From NCBI RefSeq assembly GCF_025567095.1, contig NZ_JAOQJH010000003.1: a stretch of 64,000 bases of DNA. One strand, 5' to 3'. The position numbers and the translations under genes are program-made. Positions 9,231-19,466 of the stretch are shown piece after piece; the stretch's first letter is position 1; every line of letters begins with the position of its first letter. The notes below the pieces were generated by a model, which had not been told where the DNA came from, did no database searches, and saw nothing but the letters and a program-made list of their open reading frames with translations. The stretch comes from Anthropogastromicrobium aceti (GTDB lineage: Bacteria; Bacillota; Clostridia; Lachnospirales; Lachnospiraceae).

Positions 9231-10709
9231 ATGAAAACTTACATTCAGATTAATCCACAGGATAATGTCTGTGTTGCACTGGCTCCTATTTCAGCTGGTA
9301 CACAGATAAACGCAGGCACGACCGTGACCACACTAGAGGATATCCCGCAGGGTCATAAGATTGCACTTGCTGATATCAAAGAAGGTGAAAAGGTCATCAA
9401 GTATGGTTTCCCGATTGGTGTGGCAAAGCAGGACATCAAGGCAGGTTCCTGGGTGCATGTTCATAATGTAAAGACAGGTCTTGGCGATGTGCTTGATTAT
9501 GAGTATAATCCGTCAGGAAGTGAGTTAGAGCCGACAGAGCACGCACATTTTATGGGATATCGCCGTGAGGATGGACGTGTTGGTGTAAGAAATGAGATCT
9601 GGATTATTCCTACAGTTGGCTGTGTAAACTCCATTGCATCTGCACTGGAGAAGCAGGCAAAAAGTCTGGCAGTTGGAACAGTAGAGGATATAGTTGCATT
9701 CCCGCATCCTTATGGCTGCTCTCAGATGGGCGGCGATCAGGAGAACACCAGAAAAGCACTTGCAGATTTAATTCATCATCCAAACGCCGGCGGTGTGCTT
9801 GTACTTGGTCTTGGCTGTGAGAACAGCAATATTCCAGTTATGATGGATTACATTGGTGAGTACGATAAGAATCGTGTGAAGTTTTTACAGTGTCAGGACG
9901 TTGAGGATGAGCAGGCAGCAGCAATGGAGCTGTTAAAGGAGTTAGCAGATTATGCAGGCACCTTCAAACGTGAGCCAGTTGATGCTTCCGAGCTGATTAT
10001 TGGTATGAAGTGCGGTGGCTCTGATGGTCTGTCAGGTATAACTGCAAACCCGACTGTCGGCGCATTTTCAGATCTTTTGATCTCAAAGGGAGGCACCACG
10101 ATTCTGACAGAGGTTCCTGAAATGTTCGGAGCAGAGACACTTCTTATGAACCGCTGTGCAAATGAGGAGCTCTTTAATAAGACAGTTGATCTGATCAACA
10201 ACTTTAAGAACTACTTCACAAGCCACAACCAGACCATCTACGAGAATCCGTCTCCTGGAAACAAAAAGGGCGGAATCTCCACACTTGAGGATAAGTCTTT
10301 AGGCTGTACACAAAAGTCTGGAAGCGCACTTGTAAAGGGTGTATTAGAGTATACAGAGCCAGTTCACACAAAGGGACTTAATTTATTAAGTGCACCAGGC
10401 AATGATCTTGTTGCGGCAACTGCGCTGGCACTTTCAGGTGCTCATATTGTTTTATTCACAACAGGAAGAGGAACTCCATTTGCATCACCAGTTCCGACAG
10501 TAAAGATTTCCAGTAACTCCAAGCTTGCAGGTCATAAGGATAACTGGATCGACTTTAATGCAGGACGTCTTGTAGAGGATATGCCAATGGAAATGCTTTC
10601 TAAGGAACTGTTTGAGTATGTGCTCGCAGTTGCTTCTGGAAAGAAGGTTAAGGCTGAGGAAGCTGGCTTCCACGATATGGCAATATTCAAGCAGGGTGTA
10701 ACGCTATAA
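9231..10709 (+). CDS. uxaA: Altronate dehydratase (UxaA)
   Basis: 492 residues. It dehydrates D-altronate to 2-keto-3-deoxygluconate. An N-terminal SAF domain (about residues 1-95, with VALAPISAG and IKAGSWVHVHN) precedes the UxaA/GarD core, which shows GYRREDGRVGVRNEIWIIPTV, a cysteine-containing HPYGCSQMG motif, GLGCENS and MKCGGSDGLSG, cysteines associated with the iron-dependent active site. I chose the ATG at 9231 over an in-frame ATG at 9204, because the protein then begins MKTYIQINPQDNV like its homologues and the AGAAAGG ribosome site (9212-9218) lies between them. It is the middle gene of the galacturonate operon. Confidence 0.92.
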   Translation: MKTYIQINPQDNVCVALAPISAGTQINAGTTVTTLEDIPQGHKIALADIKEGEKVIKYGFPIGVAKQDIKAGSWVHVHNVKTGLGDVLDYEYNPSGSELEPTEHAHFMGYRREDGRVGVRNEIWIIPTVGCVNSIASALEKQAKSLAVGTVEDIVAFPHPYGCSQMGGDQENTRKALADLIHHPNAGGVLVLGLGCENSNIPVMMDYIGEYDKNRVKFLQCQDVEDEQAAAMELLKELADYAGTFKREPVDASELIIGMKCGGSDGLSGITANPTVGAFSDLLISKGGTTILTEVPEMFGAETLLMNRCANEELFNKTVDLINNFKNYFTSHNQTIYENPSPGNKKGGISTLEDKSLGCTQKSGSALVKGVLEYTEPVHTKGLNLLSAPGNDLVAATALALSGAHIVLFTTGRGTPFASPVPTVKISSNSKLAGHKDNWIDFNAGRLVEDMPMEMLSKELFEYVLAVASGKKVKAEEAGFHDMAIFKQGVTL

Positions 10710-10816
10710 TACAATATTGAATGATGCAGGTGCGATAAGCGCCTGTTTATCAGATAGAAAATTTAAGTCCATATAAAAAATATTCACTCATCTAAGAAAG
10801 GATAGGATCATTTACT

Positions 10817-12223
10817 ATGAAAACATTTATGGGAAAAAATTTCCTTCTGACAACTGATACAGCAAAAGAGCTGTTCCATGATTACGCAGAAAATATGCCG
10901 ATCATCGACTATCACTGCCATATCAACCCGAAGGAAATCTATGAGGACCGCAAGTTTGAGAACATCACTCAGGTATGGCTTGGCGGCGATCACTACAAGT
11001 GGCGTCAGATGCGTTCTAACGGTATCGACGAGAAGTACATCACAGGAGATGCAACTGACAGAGAGAAGTTCCAGAAGTGGGCAGAGACTCTTGAAAAGGC
11101 AATCGGAAACCCGCTGTATCATTGGAGTCACTTAGAGCTGCAGAGATACTTCGATTATCACGGTGTATTAAATGGTGATACTGCAGAAGAAGTATGGAAT
11201 ATCTGTAACGCAAAGCTTGCTGAGGATTCTATGACTGTTAGAAATATCATCCGTAAGTCTAATGTAAAGGTAATCTGCACCACTGATGATCCGATTGACA
11301 GCCTTGAGTGGCATAAGAAGATCGCTGCAGATGAGACTGTAGATTTCAAGGTATATCCGGCATGGAGACCAGATAAGGCAATGAACATTGAGAAGCCAGA
11401 TTTCTTAGAGTATGTACAGAAGTTAGCTTGTGTATCTGGAATCAAGGTAGACAGTGTAAAGAGCTTGTTAGCAGCAATTGACAACCGTATGGAATTTTTT
11501 GATTCCATGAAGTGCTGCGTATCTGACCATGGTTTAAATTATGTTGTATATCAGCCGGCAAGCGAGGAAGCAGTTGAGGCAATCTTCCAGAAGAAGGTTA
11601 ACGGTGAAAAGTTGACTCAGCTTGAAATTGACCAGTATAAGACAGCATTTATGATTCATGTAGGAAGAGAGTATCATCGCCGTGGATGGGTAATGCAGAT
11701 GCATTATGGCTGCAAGCGCGACAACAATACCTTCCGCTATAACCAGTTGGGACCAGATACAGGATACGATTCCATCAATAATGATGCAACAGCAGCTCAG
11801 TTAGCTGATTTCTTAAATGCACTCAGCACTACAAACGAGCTGCCAAAGACAATTCTGTATTCCTTAAATCCAGCTGACAACGAGATCATCGGTACCATTA
11901 TGGGCTGCTTCCAGGACAGCGAGGCAGTAGGCAAGATCCAGCACGGTTCTGCATGGTGGTTCAATGATAATAAGTCAGGTATGATCAACCAGATGGTAAG
12001 CCTTGGAAACCTTGGTCTGCTTGGAAACTTTGTTGGTATGCTGACTGACTCCAGAAGCTTCTTATCCTACACAAGACACGAGTATTTCCGCCGTATCCTG
12101 TGTGAGTTAGTAGGAGGCTGGGTAGAGAACGGCGAGTATCCATACGATAAGAAGGCATTAAAGAACATTATCGAGGGTATCAGCTACAACAATGCAAAGG
12201 CATATTTTAACTTCAAGGATTGA
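10817..12223 (+). CDS. uxaC: Uronate isomerase (UxaC)
   Basis: 468 residues, amidohydrolase superfamily. It interconverts D-galacturonate/D-tagaturonate and D-glucuronate/D-fructuronate, the first step of the pathway. Diagnostic sequence includes the metal-binding HxH in IDYHCHINPKEI, then CTTDDPID and the C-terminal RHEYFRR. The length matches the family. It sits last in uxaB-uxaA-uxaC. Neither 2-keto-3-deoxygluconate kinase nor KDPG aldolase is present here, so the pathway must be completed elsewhere. An AAGAAAGGATAGGATC ribosome-site region precedes the start, and a small hairpin (10729-10747) sits in the intercistronic gap. Confidence 0.93.
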   Translation: MKTFMGKNFLLTTDTAKELFHDYAENMPIIDYHCHINPKEIYEDRKFENITQVWLGGDHYKWRQMRSNGIDEKYITGDATDREKFQKWAETLEKAIGNPLYHWSHLELQRYFDYHGVLNGDTAEEVWNICNAKLAEDSMTVRNIIRKSNVKVICTTDDPIDSLEWHKKIAADETVDFKVYPAWRPDKAMNIEKPDFLEYVQKLACVSGIKVDSVKSLLAAIDNRMEFFDSMKCCVSDHGLNYVVYQPASEEAVEAIFQKKVNGEKLTQLEIDQYKTAFMIHVGREYHRRGWVMQMHYGCKRDNNTFRYNQLGPDTGYDSINNDATAAQLADFLNALSTTNELPKTILYSLNPADNEIIGTIMGCFQDSEAVGKIQHGSAWWFNDNKSGMINQMVSLGNLGLLGNFVGMLTDSRSFLSYTRHEYFRRILCELVGGWVENGEYPYDKKALKNIIEGISYNNAKAYFNFKD

Positions 12224-12263
12224 TTTTGAAGTAAATAGTTACCTGAGTTTTTGTAAAATACGA

Positions 12264-12293
12264 TGTCAGGGTCAGCTAGTTGTGATCCTGACA
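12264..12293 (+). terminator. Hairpin after uxaC, before CNNM gene
   Basis: TGTCAGG pairs with CCTGACA, followed by TTAGTTTAATTTT rather than a clean T-run. It is a probable weak terminator of the uxa operon or a leader hairpin of the next gene. Confidence 0.45.
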
Positions 12294-12331
12294 TTAGTTT
12301 AATTTTAGTATGGAGGTGCATAGTATCCTTT

Positions 12332-13669
12332 ATGGATAGTCACAGTATGACCCTGGTGGTCGCTTTAATATTATTAATGATGGGTTCTGCCTTTTTCTCT
12401 GCAACAGAGACGGCCTTTTCCTCGCTGAATAAGCCGAGATTAAAAAATATGGCAGCAGAAGGCAACAAAAAAGCAAAGCTTGCATACAAGCTTGCAGAGA
12501 ATTATGATGAATTGATTTCAAGTACACTTGTAGGAAATAACGTTGTAAACATTGCAGCAACAACAATTGGAACACTTCTCTTTGTAGGATGGCTCGGATC
12601 AAATGGAGCTACTGTATCAACTATTTTTATGACAGTGATTACTTTAGTTTTTGGTGAAATCACGCCAAAGAGTCTGGCAAAGGAATGTCCAGAAAAATTT
12701 GCAATAACTGTTGCTCCAATTATCAATATTCTAATTACTGTTTTAAAGCCGGTGAATTTCCTTCTGATCAAGTTAAAGAGCAGTGTAGGAAAGCTTTTAA
12801 AAGTCAGCGGCACAACGAATGGAATCACCGAGAATGAGCTTCTTACAATAGTAGATGAGGCTGAGCAGGTCGGTGGACTTGACAGTAATGAGAGTGAGCT
12901 GATTCACAACGTGATCGAGTTCAATGATCTTCAGGCAGGAGACATCATTACACCGCGTGTTGATGTTACAGCAGTTGATATCACAACGCCAAACGAAGAA
13001 ATTGCAGATGTGTTCAAGACATCTGGCTATTCCAGAATCCCTGTATACAAAGATACGATTGATGATATTATTGGTATCTTGTACGAGAAAGATTTCCATA
13101 ACTATGTGGCAGGAACTACAAAGTCAATCGAAACGATCATGAAGCCGGCTGAGTTCATTCCGCCTACAGTCAAGATCTCCGAGCTTTTAAAGAAGTTCCA
13201 GCAGACAAAGCTTCATATCGCTGTTGTTGTGGATGAGTTTGGCGGTACAGAGGGTATTGTTACCATGGAAAATATCTTAGAGGAGCTTGTAGGTGATATC
13301 TGGGATGAGCATGATGAGGTAGAGGCTGGCATCAAAAAGTTAGATGATGGAAGCTTCATCGTTCCAGAGGACATGGATTTAGACGATTTCTTTGAGCAGT
13401 TTTCCATCAACACCGAGACAGAAGCTTCTACTATCAACGGATGGATTACCGAGCAGATTGGAAAGATTCCGGAAGTAGGCGATTCATTTGATTTTGAAAA
13501 TCCTGTTTCAGAGGAAGAAGATTCCGAAAAGGACAAAGAAAATCAAAACAATAAGCCGCAGAAGCTTCATATTGAAGTGACACAAACCGAGGGACAGAAA
13601 GCAGAAGAGATTCATGTGGTGCTCCTCCATGAGAAAGACGAAGACAGTACAGAACAAGAAAAAAAATAA
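12332..13669 (+). CDS. CNNM/CorC-type membrane protein with CBS pair
   Basis: About 445 residues. Order of domains: DUF21/CNNM transmembrane region (residues ~5-190, starting with FFSATETAFSSLNKPRLKN), a CBS pair (~210-330, with ITPRVDVTAVD and RIPVYKDTIDDIIGILYEKD), and a C-terminal CorC_HlyC domain (~345-420). The tail is acidic (SEEEDSEKDKENQNN). Relatives ('hemolysin C family') act in magnesium or divalent-cation efflux at the cell membrane. The ATG at 12332 has an upstream GGAGGT (12312-12317); an ATG 15 bases further in (12347) is possible. A strong terminator follows. Confidence 0.85.
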   Translation: MDSHSMTLVVALILLMMGSAFFSATETAFSSLNKPRLKNMAAEGNKKAKLAYKLAENYDELISSTLVGNNVVNIAATTIGTLLFVGWLGSNGATVSTIFMTVITLVFGEITPKSLAKECPEKFAITVAPIINILITVLKPVNFLLIKLKSSVGKLLKVSGTTNGITENELLTIVDEAEQVGGLDSNESELIHNVIEFNDLQAGDIITPRVDVTAVDITTPNEEIADVFKTSGYSRIPVYKDTIDDIIGILYEKDFHNYVAGTTKSIETIMKPAEFIPPTVKISELLKKFQQTKLHIAVVVDEFGGTEGIVTMENILEELVGDIWDEHDEVEAGIKKLDDGSFIVPEDMDLDDFFEQFSINTETEASTINGWITEQIGKIPEVGDSFDFENPVSEEEDSEKDKENQNNKPQKLHIEVTQTEGQKAEEIHVVLLHEKDEDSTEQEKK

Positions 13670-13676
13670 ATGCATT

Positions 13677-13710
13677 GGCAGCTTATCCGAAAAGGTAAGC
13701 TGCCTTTTTT
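13677..13710 (+). terminator. Terminator after CNNM gene
   Basis: GGCAGCTTATCC pairs with GGTAAGCTGCC, followed by six T residues. Confidence 0.9.
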
Positions 13711-14001
13711 GCTTGACAATATATTGTATCTTTGCTAAATATGAGTTATAATTTAAGACACAAATTATGATATGAATTGAGGAATGCAATGTTTTTCTGG
13801 AAGAAACAGAAGAAAAAAGAAATACAAAAGAAGAATTACAAAAGATAATATGGAGACAATTTTATTAATATATTAAAAGTAGCAAGGGTAAAAAAGGGTG
13901 ATGATATTTTAATATATGATGAGAAAAGCTGATGTGCAGATAAAAGAAAATCTGTACGTCAGCTTTTTTCTTTATATATTGCTTTGCAGAAGGAGTTTAT
14001 T
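13711..14001. other. Gene-poor, AT-rich stretch with decayed coding traces
   Basis: It holds a possible 19-residue lysine-rich open frame (ATG at 13788 behind GAGGAAT), a short frame whose translation ends VARVKKGDDILIYDEKS, and a terminator-like hairpin at 13924-13970. Nothing here is convincingly functional. With the recombinase relic that follows, it looks like the scar of lost insertions. Confidence 0.4.
13924..13970 (+). terminator. Terminator-like hairpin in decayed stretch
   Basis: AAAAGCTGATGTGCAGA pairs with TCTGTACGTCAGCTTTT, then a T-run. It has no intact gene directly upstream. Confidence 0.7.
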
Positions 14002-14061
14002 ATGGAAAAATATGGTTACATACGAGTATCAACGAAAGAACAAAAGCCAGACAGACAATAG
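14002..14061 (+). pseudogene. Serine recombinase relic (N-terminal 19 residues)
   Basis: Behind an AAGGAG ribosome site an ATG opens a frame reading MEKYGYIRVSTKEQKPDRQ and then a stop. The YGYIRVSTKEQ segment is the catalytic-serine motif at the extreme N terminus of small serine resolvases/invertases. The rest of the enzyme is missing; the following bases continue in the same reading phase after the stop as a short non-homologous frame ending at 14168. It is therefore a truncated remnant of a mobile element or inversion gene, 230 bases before the large ATPase gene. Confidence 0.75.
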
Positions 14062-14294
14062 AGAAATTTAAAAAGATCTCCAATGCGATCATTGCAAACC
14101 GCTATGATAACTGTCTTGAGGATGTAAAAGAAAAAGTGTATACGCGAGATCTTTTCAAAAGAGATTAGGCTGGCAAATTTTTTGGCTTAAACCCTGCAAA
14201 AAAGTAGCTTTTGCATGAATCCTGTGGTAAAATAGTCATATGATGGTGGCAATTTGAACAAAAACCACACGATATTTTAAAGGAGGATGTGCGA

Positions 14295-17200
14295 ATGACT
14301 CAAAAAGAACAGAAAAATCAAATCAAAAATCTGCTGGCATGTGCAGAGCGTTTGTTATGCTGTATGACAGAAGTACAGCAGGATATGGACGAAGCAGCAA
14401 AGTCAATTAAACAGCAAAAATTACTTTCAGATGAAATCGCGTCAAAACTTGAGAATAAATTAAAAGAATTGCGGGAAGAGACAAAAAATTATACAGATAT
14501 TTGTGGCGAGACAGGGATAAAAAATCTTATGGAATCTTCTATGTCAGAGGCAAAGAATGTTTTAACAGAACAGCTGCAGCTGATTGAGAAAGAGGAGAGA
14601 AGGCTTGCGTATAAGCGTTTTAAGTCCCTGCAGTCGCTAGATCCAGATACAAATGAGCATATTTCGTCATATAAGAATGATCTTAAGGAATTATTGGATG
14701 CATATGAAAAAGCACCGTCAGATGAAAAGATAGAGAAAAAATTAGATGCTTACAGTACATTCATGCAGGCACTTGATGAGACAGACAGCGCCAAAGTTAT
14801 AGCATATATTCTGGAACTGTCGTCTGTATTTGATAATCAGCTGCTTGGAAAGGCATTTGTGGCAAGAACGATTAAAGAAGCATCAAATGAAAGCGATCAG
14901 ACTGACATTGTAGTGGAAGAAAGCAACGAGGAGCCTGCGAAAGATAACGAAGCAGTTGAAGATGCGCAGCTTCTATCAGAGATTGCGGCAGCAAAGCAGC
15001 TTCCATTTATTCGTGATGAGGATGTGGCTTGCTATACACTTGAGATTGAAAAAGGAAAAGAAGAGAAAAAAGTTGGAACAAAGAGCTTTTTAAACGAAAT
15101 TCGTGCAAAGTTTGCAACGGAAAATGGATTGGTTTTAACATGTCTTGATACGTTTGGTGTGCTTTCCATTCAGTTTCTGGCACTCGCAACGAAGAAATCC
15201 ATGATCACACTCGAAATGTCATTTCGCTACTTATTTGAAAAAGGATATATCAGAATTTATAAAATTCCTGGATTGGATTCTTTTTATTCCCTTTCAGCAA
15301 AGGCATGGAAAGCAATGCAGTCAAGAGAAGTACGCAATTATTTAAAAATAAAAGGTATTGTTTATGATAATCAGGCAAAAAATGAAATGAATCTTGATGT
15401 GGATGAGGAATCTGTCAATGCAGCGTTTGCAAGGATTGCTTATCTGCGTTTGCTGAATACATTTTATGAGATTATTCAGCCAAATACATCAATGAAGGAA
15501 GCAGTTTTTGATGAGTGCTTTGTGGCTGTATTAAATGATGCATCTTCAATAATTATGATTGGTATTTTCTGGAGCTTAAAGGGAAGTAAGGATGAAGAGA
15601 TTCTTCTTGAAAATATTCGAGAGAGCGTAAATTATGGCACTGATTACGTTATTGTTGCGGGACTAAACAGGGATTATGCAGTTTGCAATGCCGATTATGT
15701 AGTAAAAGAAATGACATTTGATCCAAAGTGTGTAATCTGCTACGATTTGCTAAAAAACGAATATTTTGAGTATGTGTCAAATGATCCGTTTTCTCCAAAG
15801 AAGCTGTTAGAAAAGAAGGAAAATCAATCAGAAGATCAGTTAGAGTGTCAGCCAGAAAGTCAATTTGAAGATCAATTACCAGATCAGTCAGCAGACTCTT
15901 CAAAAGATGAAATACAAAATGCCTGCATGATGATTGTGGAAGAAAAAACTTACTGTGCTACAGCTTATCTCGATGCTGTAAAGGATACAAATGAACAATA
16001 TAAAATGCTGTATGAGCAGTTAGCTTACGCAGTCAATGATCCTAAAATGAGATGCTCCTATGATTCTCATAAAATCTTTGCAATGTATCCGCAGAATGAG
16101 GATATATTGACAAATTATCTTATGCTGTCTACCTGCCTTCGCAATTTTTTTATGAACCATATTGAATATGATTATGAAATGAAGGCATTATATGAGAACA
16201 TGAAGAGTATTCCTATGACACAGGCTTATCCTGAGCTGATGAGCGCAGCATATCGCATGGTGCAGTTTAAGGGAAAATTCCATAAGGGAATTGATTGCTA
16301 CGCCGATTATCGTCTAAGGGATCAGATAAAAATTGAACATCGACTGGAAAATCTGGCAGTGCGTGCAAAGGGATATTATGAAACATACGTGTTAGGTCAG
16401 CCTAAAAACCATAAAAACGTAAAGCGCTTTGTTGATACATGGAAATTAGTTTTTGCTGAGGATGGTGAGATGGCATCATATCTTCAGGCAATCATGAATG
16501 GCGAATACGAGTATGCGAGTCTGTTTCGTGTAAATTTGCTTATTAATTTTATTAGTGATGGCTGTACAGCCGAATATTCAAATCTTAACCGTGAAAAGTT
16601 AGGAAACTATATTAATGACTGTTGGGATAAATCAAAGACAAATGGCGGAACCAAATTTAAGACTAGCAATCTTATGAGCGACCTTAGAAATAACCTGACA
16701 AATGCTATGGAAAAGGTTATTGGGATTACATGTGAGTGGATTGATCTGGCATCCGGACGCAGCTGTTCTGAAAATGATGCAGGTGAAAAGCGCTACCGTG
16801 AGATAAAAAGTGATCTTAGGGCAGAATTAAAAGCTGCTGAAAAAATCGTTCAAAAGAAGGAAACAGCAGAAGATATTTATGTGCAGGCAGGAAAAGCTGT
16901 GCTAGCGCAGACAATAAAAGAGCTTCTGGCAAGATTGGATGGCAGATACAAGGAAGAGTCTCACAAATATTTTTACATAGATTTTTTAAGAGGAAGCGAG
17001 GTACTTTTAGACGAGGAATATTTCCCAGATAAGCGGGGAAATTTTGCTGATTTTGAGAAATTGTCACTTCCGGCTCGTATTTTGCGTCATTCTAAGCTTG
17101 AGCTGTTAAGTTTTGAGGAAAAGCTTGAGCATATTTTCAAGGAATATGGAGACGACTACGGAGCAGCAGAACAGATTTTAGATTATATGCAAAAAAATAG

Positions 17201-19454
17201 AAATGCAACAGAAGAGTACAATATTCAGGCATCTAAGGAGCAGGCTGGAAAAGATGCTCAAATCCGTCTTAATAACTTTATTGAAAATCTGGAGTTGGCG
17301 CAAAGCTATGGACAGATTGAAGAGACAAAGGAAAATAAGAAAGAAAAAATTCAGAAGATCGCAAATGAGTGGTTTGCTTATGCTGATGAGACGAAAAATT
17401 ATGGCTTCTTCAAACGAATCTTGGAGGAGTACGAGAAAAAACTTCACGAGGACGCAAAGGTGCGCGGAGAGGCACTTCTTCGCGAGGTGGAAGGAATCGA
17501 GAATAACGACACATTAGATGAGTGCCGCAAAAAGCGCATTGCCGCAATAAAAAGCATGATCGAATGTCAAAACTATACAGTGGCAGAGGATCTTTTGTCA
17601 AAAATTAATAGTGAAGAGACAGATGAGGAGCGGGAAATTCGAGGCACTGATTATCTGGCAAAGTTTATTGAAGAGTATGACTATAATTATAAGGCAGTTG
17701 CTAACAGCAGCAAGAGTCTTAGTGATCTGGCAGTTGTGCGGATTCATAACAAGGACGAAAAGTGGGCAAAGCGCCTTATTGACAACTGGATGAATAACGG
17801 ACAGGCTTTGGGACAGTATAAGCTGACAGCTCTTCTTGAGGCGCTTGGCTTTTTAGACGCACAGGTAAAGGAGCAGGCAAAGCTTGGAAGAATTGAAAAC
17901 TATATGGTTACGATTCCTGCTGTAGTAGGAAGAAAAGCAAACTATAAGCATCCAATTGCGGCATTTGGATCAAAGGCGCAGACAGAGGGCTTTCGCGTTG
18001 CCTGCCTGTTTGGAAAGTATGATGCAGACCGTCTGATTGAAGAATTAAAAAATATCGGAAACAGCAAAAATACACTAGTTCTTCTTGATTATGCGCTGTC
18101 ACTTCCAGACAGAAGATTATTTGCAAAAAAAATAAAGGCGAGCTTTAGTGATAAGGTCTTTGCAGTCATTGACCGCGTATTATTAATGTTCTTAGTAAAC
18201 AATTACAGTGTGCAGTTTATCAATCAGATATTGATGTCTGTTATGATGCCATTTTCATATTGTCAGCCGTATGTGTGGGATTCTTCAAAGGTAATGCCTC
18301 CGGAGATATTTATCGGAAGACAGGAAGAGCTTGAAAAAATCGAATCACCTTCCGGTGTCAATATTGTTTATGGCGGACGTCAGCTTGGAAAGTCGGCACT
18401 TTTAAAAAAGGCAAAAATGGATATTGATTTTGATGAAAATAATAACCGTGCAGTTTACATTGAAATCAAGGGCATGGATTATGAACGAGCAGCTAAAAAG
18501 ATTTGCTGTGAGCTGTATGATGCAGGTGTTCTAAAAGAAGAAATTGATACGACAGACTGGGATGTACTAGCAAGGGCAATCAAAAAAAGGCTGCTTGAAG
18601 ATAAAGAGGAACGTATTCCTTATCTGTTACTTTTGTTAGATGAGGCAGACACATTTATCGAGAGCTGTACAAAAGTAAATTTCAAGCCGTTTGATGCTCT
18701 AAAAGAGATTCAAAATATTGGAATGGACCGCTTTAAGTTTGTTATTGCAGGTCTTCATAATATTGTGCGTTTTAAGCGCGATGCAGCATTGTCTAATAAT
18801 AGTGTGATTACGCATTTAAGCTCAATTACGATCAGACCATTTCACACAAAGGATGCAAGACAGCTTCTTGAGGAGCCGCTTTATTGTCTGGGATTTCGTT
18901 TTCCAAAGGAGCGTCAGGCGCTGATATCACTTATTTTAGCAAGCACCAATTATTTTCCAGGATTGATTCAGCTTTATTGTGCGAATTTAATTGAAGCAAT
19001 GAAAAAGGATGATTATGCCGGATATGATGAAGGGAATACACCAACCTATGAGGTTACACAAAAACATATTAAAAAGGTGCTCTCAGATCCATCCTTTATG
19101 AATCAGATTCGTGAAAAGTTTGAGATCACGCTTAAGCTTGATGAAGATAACATGTACTATATCATTGCACTTTTGATGGCGTATCTGTATCACCAAAATG
19201 CAAACTCAGCAGCTGACAGTGAGGGCTTTTCGGCAGAGGATATCAAAGAGGCGGCAATTGGCGTAGGCATCAATCAGGTTGCCGTTCAGAAAACACAAGT
19301 CATTAATGGACTGATGCAGGAGCTTCTTGAGCTTAATATTTTGCGTCATACAGTAAACGAAAAGTATCTGTTCTCACGATACAGCTTCTTCCAGATGATG
19401 GGAACATCAGATGAAATTGACAGCCGTTTGCTTGAATACATGGAGAATCAATAA
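14295..19454 (+). CDS. Giant STAND-like P-loop ATPase, 1719 residues
   Basis: No named family recognised. An N-terminal helical/coiled-coil part (residues ~1-120) is followed by a possible winged-helix region (~250-345) and an acidic, glutamine-rich linker (~508-540). Next is a long helical body with heptad-rich stretches (~840-1140), then an ATPase domain with Walker A GGRQLGKS (1360-1367), Walker B LLLLDEAD (D1449-E1450) and downstream sequence (IAGLHNI, RPF..DARQLLEEPL, TNYFPGLIQLYC) typical of STAND/AAA-type ATPases. A C-terminal winged-helix-like part completes it. I chose ATG 14295 because AGGAGG lies 8 bases before it; a GTG two codons earlier is too close. It is followed after 12 bases by the HEPN-like gene. 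Confidence 0.8.
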   Translation: MTQKEQKNQIKNLLACAERLLCCMTEVQQDMDEAAKSIKQQKLLSDEIASKLENKLKELREETKNYTDICGETGIKNLMESSMSEAKNVLTEQLQLIEKEERRLAYKRFKSLQSLDPDTNEHISSYKNDLKELLDAYEKAPSDEKIEKKLDAYSTFMQALDETDSAKVIAYILELSSVFDNQLLGKAFVARTIKEASNESDQTDIVVEESNEEPAKDNEAVEDAQLLSEIAAAKQLPFIRDEDVACYTLEIEKGKEEKKVGTKSFLNEIRAKFATENGLVLTCLDTFGVLSIQFLALATKKSMITLEMSFRYLFEKGYIRIYKIPGLDSFYSLSAKAWKAMQSREVRNYLKIKGIVYDNQAKNEMNLDVDEESVNAAFARIAYLRLLNTFYEIIQPNTSMKEAVFDECFVAVLNDASSIIMIGIFWSLKGSKDEEILLENIRESVNYGTDYVIVAGLNRDYAVCNADYVVKEMTFDPKCVICYDLLKNEYFEYVSNDPFSPKKLLEKKENQSEDQLECQPESQFEDQLPDQSADSSKDEIQNACMMIVEEKTYCATAYLDAVKDTNEQYKMLYEQLAYAVNDPKMRCSYDSHKIFAMYPQNEDILTNYLMLSTCLRNFFMNHIEYDYEMKALYENMKSIPMTQAYPELMSAAYRMVQFKGKFHKGIDCYADYRLRDQIKIEHRLENLAVRAKGYYETYVLGQPKNHKNVKRFVDTWKLVFAEDGEMASYLQAIMNGEYEYASLFRVNLLINFISDGCTAEYSNLNREKLGNYINDCWDKSKTNGGTKFKTSNLMSDLRNNLTNAMEKVIGITCEWIDLASGRSCSENDAGEKRYREIKSDLRAELKAAEKIVQKKETAEDIYVQAGKAVLAQTIKELLARLDGRYKEESHKYFYIDFLRGSEVLLDEEYFPDKRGNFADFEKLSLPARILRHSKLELLSFEEKLEHIFKEYGDDYGAAEQILDYMQKNRNATEEYNIQASKEQAGKDAQIRLNNFIENLELAQSYGQIEETKENKKEKIQKIANEWFAYADETKNYGFFKRILEEYEKKLHEDAKVRGEALLREVEGIENNDTLDECRKKRIAAIKSMIECQNYTVAEDLLSKINSEETDEEREIRGTDYLAKFIEEYDYNYKAVANSSKSLSDLAVVRIHNKDEKWAKRLIDNWMNNGQALGQYKLTALLEALGFLDAQVKEQAKLGRIENYMVTIPAVVGRKANYKHPIAAFGSKAQTEGFRVACLFGKYDADRLIEELKNIGNSKNTLVLLDYALSLPDRRLFAKKIKASFSDKVFAVIDRVLLMFLVNNYSVQFINQILMSVMMPFSYCQPYVWDSSKVMPPEIFIGRQEELEKIESPSGVNIVYGGRQLGKSALLKKAKMDIDFDENNNRAVYIEIKGMDYERAAKKICCELYDAGVLKEEIDTTDWDVLARAIKKRLLEDKEERIPYLLLLLDEADTFIESCTKVNFKPFDALKEIQNIGMDRFKFVIAGLHNIVRFKRDAALSNNSVITHLSSITIRPFHTKDARQLLEEPLYCLGFRFPKERQALISLILASTNYFPGLIQLYCANLIEAMKKDDYAGYDEGNTPTYEVTQKHIKKVLSDPSFMNQIREKFEITLKLDEDNMYYIIALLMAYLYHQNANSAADSEGFSAEDIKEAAIGVGINQVAVQKTQVINGLMQELLELNILRHTVNEKYLFSRYSFFQMMGTSDEIDSRLLEYMENQ

Positions 19455-19466
19455 CGGGGTGAAACA

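Noticed and set aside
13830..13932. Short frame ending VARVKKGDDILIYDEKS, resembling the start of an RsmE-type methyltransferase
   Set aside because: Too short and too weak a match, with no proper start; noted only as decayed sequence.
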